This document shows positions 60,889-64,000 of a DNA stretch of 64,000 bases, piece after piece (the stretch's first letter is position 1; each line of letters opens with the position of its first letter). The stretch is from Paenibacillus mesophilus (GTDB lineage Bacteria; Bacillota; Bacilli; Paenibacillales; NBRC-103111): NCBI RefSeq assembly GCF_005938385.1, contig NZ_VCRA01000007.1, positions 124,001 to 188,000 on the forward strand, in the 5' to 3' direction. Position numbers and translations under genes: made by a program. The notes under the pieces are model-generated. The model had not been told where the DNA came from and searched no databases. It saw only the letters and a list, made by a program, of their open reading frames with translations.

Positions 60889-61956
60889 ATGAGCGAGCCG
60901 ATCCAAATTGGCGTTCTCGGTTTTGCACACGGTCATGTCAACACGTATTGCGACGAATGGAACAAAAATCCGGATCTCGGCATTCAAGTCGCCGCCGGAT
61001 GGGATCACGATCCGGAGCGGCTGGAGAAAGCGAAGCAGGCGTTCGGCCTGCAAACGTATGCGGAGGCATCGGCGCTTCTTGCCCGGGAAAATATCCGGGC
61101 CGTCGTCGTAGCATCGGAGACGTCGCTTCACGCGGAGTTGGTGGAACAGGCCGCTGCAGCGGGTAAAGCGGTTATCCTGCAGAAGCCGATGGCGCTGACG
61201 ATGCGCGAAGCGGACCGGATTGTCGATGCCGTGAACAAACATCGCATTCCGTTCACGATGGCTTGGCAGATGAGAGCCGATCCGCAAAACATTCGTATGA
61301 AGCAATGGATGGACAGCGGCGAGCTCGGCCGCGTATTCACGGTCCGTAGAAGGCACGGGCTTGCCATGGGATTGCAGGCGAATTTCGCCGACTCGTGGCA
61401 CGTCAATCCGGAATACAACCGGGACATCTGGGCCGATGACGCCTCCCATCCGATCGACCTGCTGCATTACTGGCTGGGCGTCCCGGAGAGCGTCACCGCG
61501 GAAATCGAGTCGCTGTACAACCCGCGCATCCCGATGGATAACGGCATTGCCGTCTTCCGTTACCCGGGCGGTCCGCTGGCCGAGGTGAATTGCTCCTTCA
61601 CCTGCAACGCGGCGGAGAATACGACGGAGATCGTGTGCGAACGCGGCACGATCGTGCAAAATTACGGCGACGCGACCAGCTGCAACGTCCCGCGTCCTTC
61701 CGGAAGCCCGGGTCTTAAACGGTTCGACGCTTCGACGGGTGCCTGGACGGCAAGCGACATCGAGAGCCCGCCGAATCACGGTTTCCGCATACGCGGGCTG
61801 GCGGGGCCGTTGGCTCAGTTTTTGCGGGGCGAGCGTGCGGCGCTGGCATCCGCGGAGGAAGGCCGTACGTCGCTCAGGATGGTGCTGGCCTGCTATGCTT
61901 CCGCTCGGCAAGGGCGAAGAGTTACGCTGGATGATCCGATGATATCGCAATTGTAA
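60889..61956 (+). CDS. Gfo/Idh/MocA family oxidoreductase
   Basis: 355 residues from ATG 60889, with GGAAGGAG 7-8 bp upstream. QIGVLGFAHGHVNTY at the start is an unusual Rossmann loop (GFAHGH instead of GxGxxG). The expected EKP motif reads LQKPMAL near residue 97, keeping Lys and Pro. WHVNPEYNRDIWADDASHPIDLLHYW gives the catalytic Asp-His region. Likely NAD(P)-dependent sugar or inositol dehydrogenase. First gene of a plus-strand operon with a second oxidoreductase and a TIM-barrel isomerase. Confidence 0.88.
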   Translation: MSEPIQIGVLGFAHGHVNTYCDEWNKNPDLGIQVAAGWDHDPERLEKAKQAFGLQTYAEASALLARENIRAVVVASETSLHAELVEQAAAAGKAVILQKPMALTMREADRIVDAVNKHRIPFTMAWQMRADPQNIRMKQWMDSGELGRVFTVRRRHGLAMGLQANFADSWHVNPEYNRDIWADDASHPIDLLHYWLGVPESVTAEIESLYNPRIPMDNGIAVFRYPGGPLAEVNCSFTCNAAENTTEIVCERGTIVQNYGDATSCNVPRPSGSPGLKRFDASTGAWTASDIESPPNHGFRIRGLAGPLAQFLRGERAALASAEEGRTSLRMVLACYASARQGRRVTLDDPMISQL

Positions 61957-62041
61957 GCGATAACAATTACCTAATTAATAGGATAAGAGAGGCGGGTGAA
62001 GTTTCCGGAAGTCCTCGGACATCGCATCCGGAAACGAAGTT

Positions 62042-63148
62042 ATGGCGCTGAAAATCGGCATTGTAGGCATGAACGGCATCGGCAAAAACCATGCGGCTTG
62101 TTACAAGGAAGACGAGCTGGCGGATCTGGTCGCAGTTTGCGACGTGGTCAAGGAGCGCGCTGACGCGGCCGCCGAGAAGTACGGAGTGAAGGCTTACTAC
62201 AGCTTGAAGGACATGGTCGAGAACGAGCCCGACCTGCAAATCGTCGACATCACGACCGGCGGCATCGATAACGGCAGCTGGCATTTCGAACCGGCTATGG
62301 AAGCGGTCGGCTACGGAAAGCACGTATTGGTCGAGAAGCCGATCTGTCATGACGTCAAGGAAGCTCGCGAGCTTGTCGCCTTTGCGGATAAGCAGAAGGT
62401 GTATCTCGGCTGTAATTTGAACCACTACTTCACGCCCCCTGCCGAGAAGGCGAAGCAATACGTCGATAACGGCGAAATCGGGGAGCTCGTGTACTGCTTG
62501 GCGAAGATGGGCTTCAACGGCGGAGAAGCGGGTTACGCGCTTGCAGGCTCGCCGAAGATCAAGGGGCATCCGTATTTCCATATGAAAGCATTTCTGACGC
62601 ATCCTCTCAGCGTTATGCGGTATTTTTGCGGAGATATTACCCACATCCAGACGTTCTCGGACCGTCCCGGCTTCCGCAGAAGCGCGGGCGACGTCATGGT
62701 ATCGATCAACAGCATCCACATGAAATTCGCGAATGGCGGAGTCGGCTACTTGCTCAGCCAGCGGGGCGATGCGGTATACGGCCTCGGCGGTTGGTGGAGC
62801 TTGGAGATGGCCGGCACACGCGGAACGTTCTGCATCGAGAACTGCGTGGAGAAAGTATCGTACTGGAAAGCGGAGAAAGGCATACCGGCCATCAGCGTCC
62901 AGCCGAAGCCGGAAGTGACCGACTACGGGACGAATGATTTCGGCCGGACGTTCAACAACAGGCTGCACGCGTTCCTCGAGGACGTATCCAACAACGTCGC
63001 CCGCGACCAGCTGCGCGCCAACGGACGGGACGCTCTTGCCGTGCTGGAATATACATTTGCCGTCATCGAGTCGTACGAACGCGGCGGCGAGACGGTCAGA
63101 CCGCATCCGCTTCCGCCGCTGCACGGGGACCCGCTTTTCATGAAGTAA
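62042..63148 (+). CDS. Gfo/Idh/MocA family oxidoreductase
   Basis: 368 residues. KIGIVGMNGIGKNHAACY gives the Rossmann loop, VEKPICHDVKEAREL (near 98) the EKP motif, and HPYFHMKAFLTHPLSVMRYF the active-site region. It starts 85 bp after the preceding oxidoreductase; the ribosome site (GGAAACG) is weak. About 25% similar at a glance to its neighbour, so it probably acts at a different step or oxidation position of the same pathway. Confidence 0.88.
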   Translation: MALKIGIVGMNGIGKNHAACYKEDELADLVAVCDVVKERADAAAEKYGVKAYYSLKDMVENEPDLQIVDITTGGIDNGSWHFEPAMEAVGYGKHVLVEKPICHDVKEARELVAFADKQKVYLGCNLNHYFTPPAEKAKQYVDNGEIGELVYCLAKMGFNGGEAGYALAGSPKIKGHPYFHMKAFLTHPLSVMRYFCGDITHIQTFSDRPGFRRSAGDVMVSINSIHMKFANGGVGYLLSQRGDAVYGLGGWWSLEMAGTRGTFCIENCVEKVSYWKAEKGIPAISVQPKPEVTDYGTNDFGRTFNNRLHAFLEDVSNNVARDQLRANGRDALAVLEYTFAVIESYERGGETVRPHPLPPLHGDPLFMK

Positions 63149-63176
63149 AGCTCATACAAATGGAGGAACGAATCCG

Positions 63177-63980
63177 ATGATCAAGCTTGGCGTAAATTCC
63201 GTGCTGTTCAAGCATTTCGACTTTGCCGCCGCGGCAAAGCAAATCGCGCTGTGCGGGTACGACGGCGTCGAAATCGCGGCCATTCAAGGCATGTGCGAGC
63301 ATCTCGATTTGAGCCGCTGGAAAGAGCAGAAGAGCGAATTGCAGGCTATCGTTCAGGAGAACGGCCTCGAGTTTCTGTCGACGGAGGTAGCCTCTCTTAG
63401 CGAGGAAAGACTGCTGCCCGCGTTCGAGGCGGCAGCGGAGATCGGCATTCCCGTCATCAACGTCGGTCCCGGCGGGAAGCTCGGCGTTGAAGAGGACGTG
63501 CTGGCGTCGATCGAGAAGCTGGCCCGGCTGTCGGAGCGGGCAGCTTCCTACGGGGTCACGCTGTGCGTGAAGGCGCACGTCGGCAACGCGATCTACAATA
63601 CGCCGACCACGCTTCGGGCGATGGAGGCCGTCTCCTCCTCGGCGTTCGGGATCGATATGGACCCGAGCCACATCCACCGCGCGGGCGAAAATGCCGAAGA
63701 AGCGCTGCCTGCGGTGCTGAGCCGCGTGAGGCACGTCCATATCCGCGACTGCAAGGGCCGGGAGAAAGGCCCCGGGCCGATCGAGCTGCAGGCTTGCGGA
63801 CGCGGCGACATCGATTTGTTCGGCTACTGCAAAGCGATGGTGGACGGCGGCTACAGCGGTCCGGTCGTGCTGGAGGTGATCGGTGCCAGTCCCGATCACT
63901 CGCTGGCCCAAGTCTCGATCGTGGCCGCGGAATCATACGGCTACTTGAACGCCTGCTTGAAGAAGCTGGGCGCCCGTTAA
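63177..63980 (+). CDS. Sugar phosphate isomerase/epimerase family TIM-barrel protein
   Basis: 267 residues. AP-endonuclease-2 fold with FKHFDFAAAAKQIALCGYDGVEI-type start, INVGPGGK, CVKAHVGNAIY, GIDMDPSHIHRAG, VRHVHIRDCKG and VVLEVIGA, giving the usual metal-binding Glu, Asp and His set with the first Glu replaced by Lys (VKAHVG in place of xExH). GGAGG precedes the ATG and 28 bp separate it from the oxidoreductase. Likely an isomerase, epimerase or dehydratase of a keto-sugar or inosose made by the two dehydrogenases. The window ends 20 bp later. Confidence 0.85.
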   Translation: MIKLGVNSVLFKHFDFAAAAKQIALCGYDGVEIAAIQGMCEHLDLSRWKEQKSELQAIVQENGLEFLSTEVASLSEERLLPAFEAAAEIGIPVINVGPGGKLGVEEDVLASIEKLARLSERAASYGVTLCVKAHVGNAIYNTPTTLRAMEAVSSSAFGIDMDPSHIHRAGENAEEALPAVLSRVRHVHIRDCKGREKGPGPIELQACGRGDIDLFGYCKAMVDGGYSGPVVLEVIGASPDHSLAQVSIVAAESYGYLNACLKKLGAR

Positions 63981-64000
63981 CACGGGCTCCCCTTCCTTAG

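Noticed and set aside
1-64000. Anti-phage defence system, prophage or toxin-antitoxin locus
   Set aside because: No recognisable nuclease/helicase defence pairs, phage structural genes, integrase or toxin-antitoxin pairs were found on either strand.

Overview
The window looks like chromosomal DNA from a fairly GC-rich Paenibacillaceae bacterium (Paenibacillus or Cohnella type). Supporting signs are strong GGAGG-type ribosome binding sites, frequent TTG/GTG starts, SigA-type promoters, a ROK regulator, GlpP, a ydaO-type riboswitch, ECF sigma factors, a copper-amine-oxidase-like stalk protein, and many carbohydrate-acting enzymes. The genus is inferred. I saw no rRNA, tRNA, CRISPR array, prophage or intact transposase gene.

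Layout. 1-8.3 kb (minus strand): sugar-catabolic cluster with a Gfo/Idh/MocA oxidoreductase (cut by the window edge), HAD hydrolase, a tandem-duplicated deoxyhypusine-synthase-like protein, a mutarotase-like protein, ROK repressor, SIS isomerase and zinc sugar dehydrogenase. 8.6-9.0 kb: an exact 122-bp-period repeat array. 9.1-13.1 kb: a large CehA/McbA-like metallohydrolase and an operon of DUF3052-like, SRPBCC and ArsR genes with paired operators. 13.2-21.8 kb (minus): polysaccharide deacetylase, EEP hydrolase, histidine phosphatase, DapA-like aldolase, PfkB kinase and GH38 alpha-mannosidase. 22-26.1 kb: a Tat-dependent GMC (gluconate-type) dehydrogenase operon with its own tatC and tatA, divergent from a cytochrome c lipoprotein. 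26.2-29.3 kb: futalosine-pathway genes mqnD and mqnB plus an unknown protein.

29.4-39.9 kb is the most coherent system: glpP, a giant secreted glycerophosphodiester phosphodiesterase, a HAD-IIA phosphatase, an UgpB-A-E-type ABC importer and a TIM-barrel protein. Four promoters carry 11-bp-period TTnACA repeats (Pho boxes) ending exactly 9 bp before the -10 box. Two of the transcripts also begin with matching leader hairpins that can switch between an antiterminator and a terminator and share the loop motif CGAGACGAGGAGAA. I read this as a phosphate-starvation (PhoP) regulon for scavenging glycerol-3-phosphate and its diesters, with a second, probably GlpP-dependent, RNA checkpoint.

39.9-41.5 kb: a c-di-AMP (ydaO) riboswitch in front of a lysine 2,3-aminomutase family gene. 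41.6-53.6 kb: a mixed region with small genes, two decayed genes, an ECF/anti-sigma/ABC operon, a MITE-like element with 8-bp flanking repeats, VOC, DinB and GNAT proteins, an ECF factor with a C-terminal extension and an HD hydrolase. 53.9-60.5 kb (minus): an overlapping four-gene exopolysaccharide-like module (REC/degenerate GGDEF protein, HEAT protein, membrane GT2, glycoside hydrolase). 60.9-64 kb: two Gfo/Idh/MocA oxidoreductases and a TIM-barrel isomerase.

Three 23-bp AT-rich palindromes, at the ROK/mutarotase, dehydrogenase and alpha-mannosidase promoters, suggest that one ROK repressor links the sugar genes across 17 kb.
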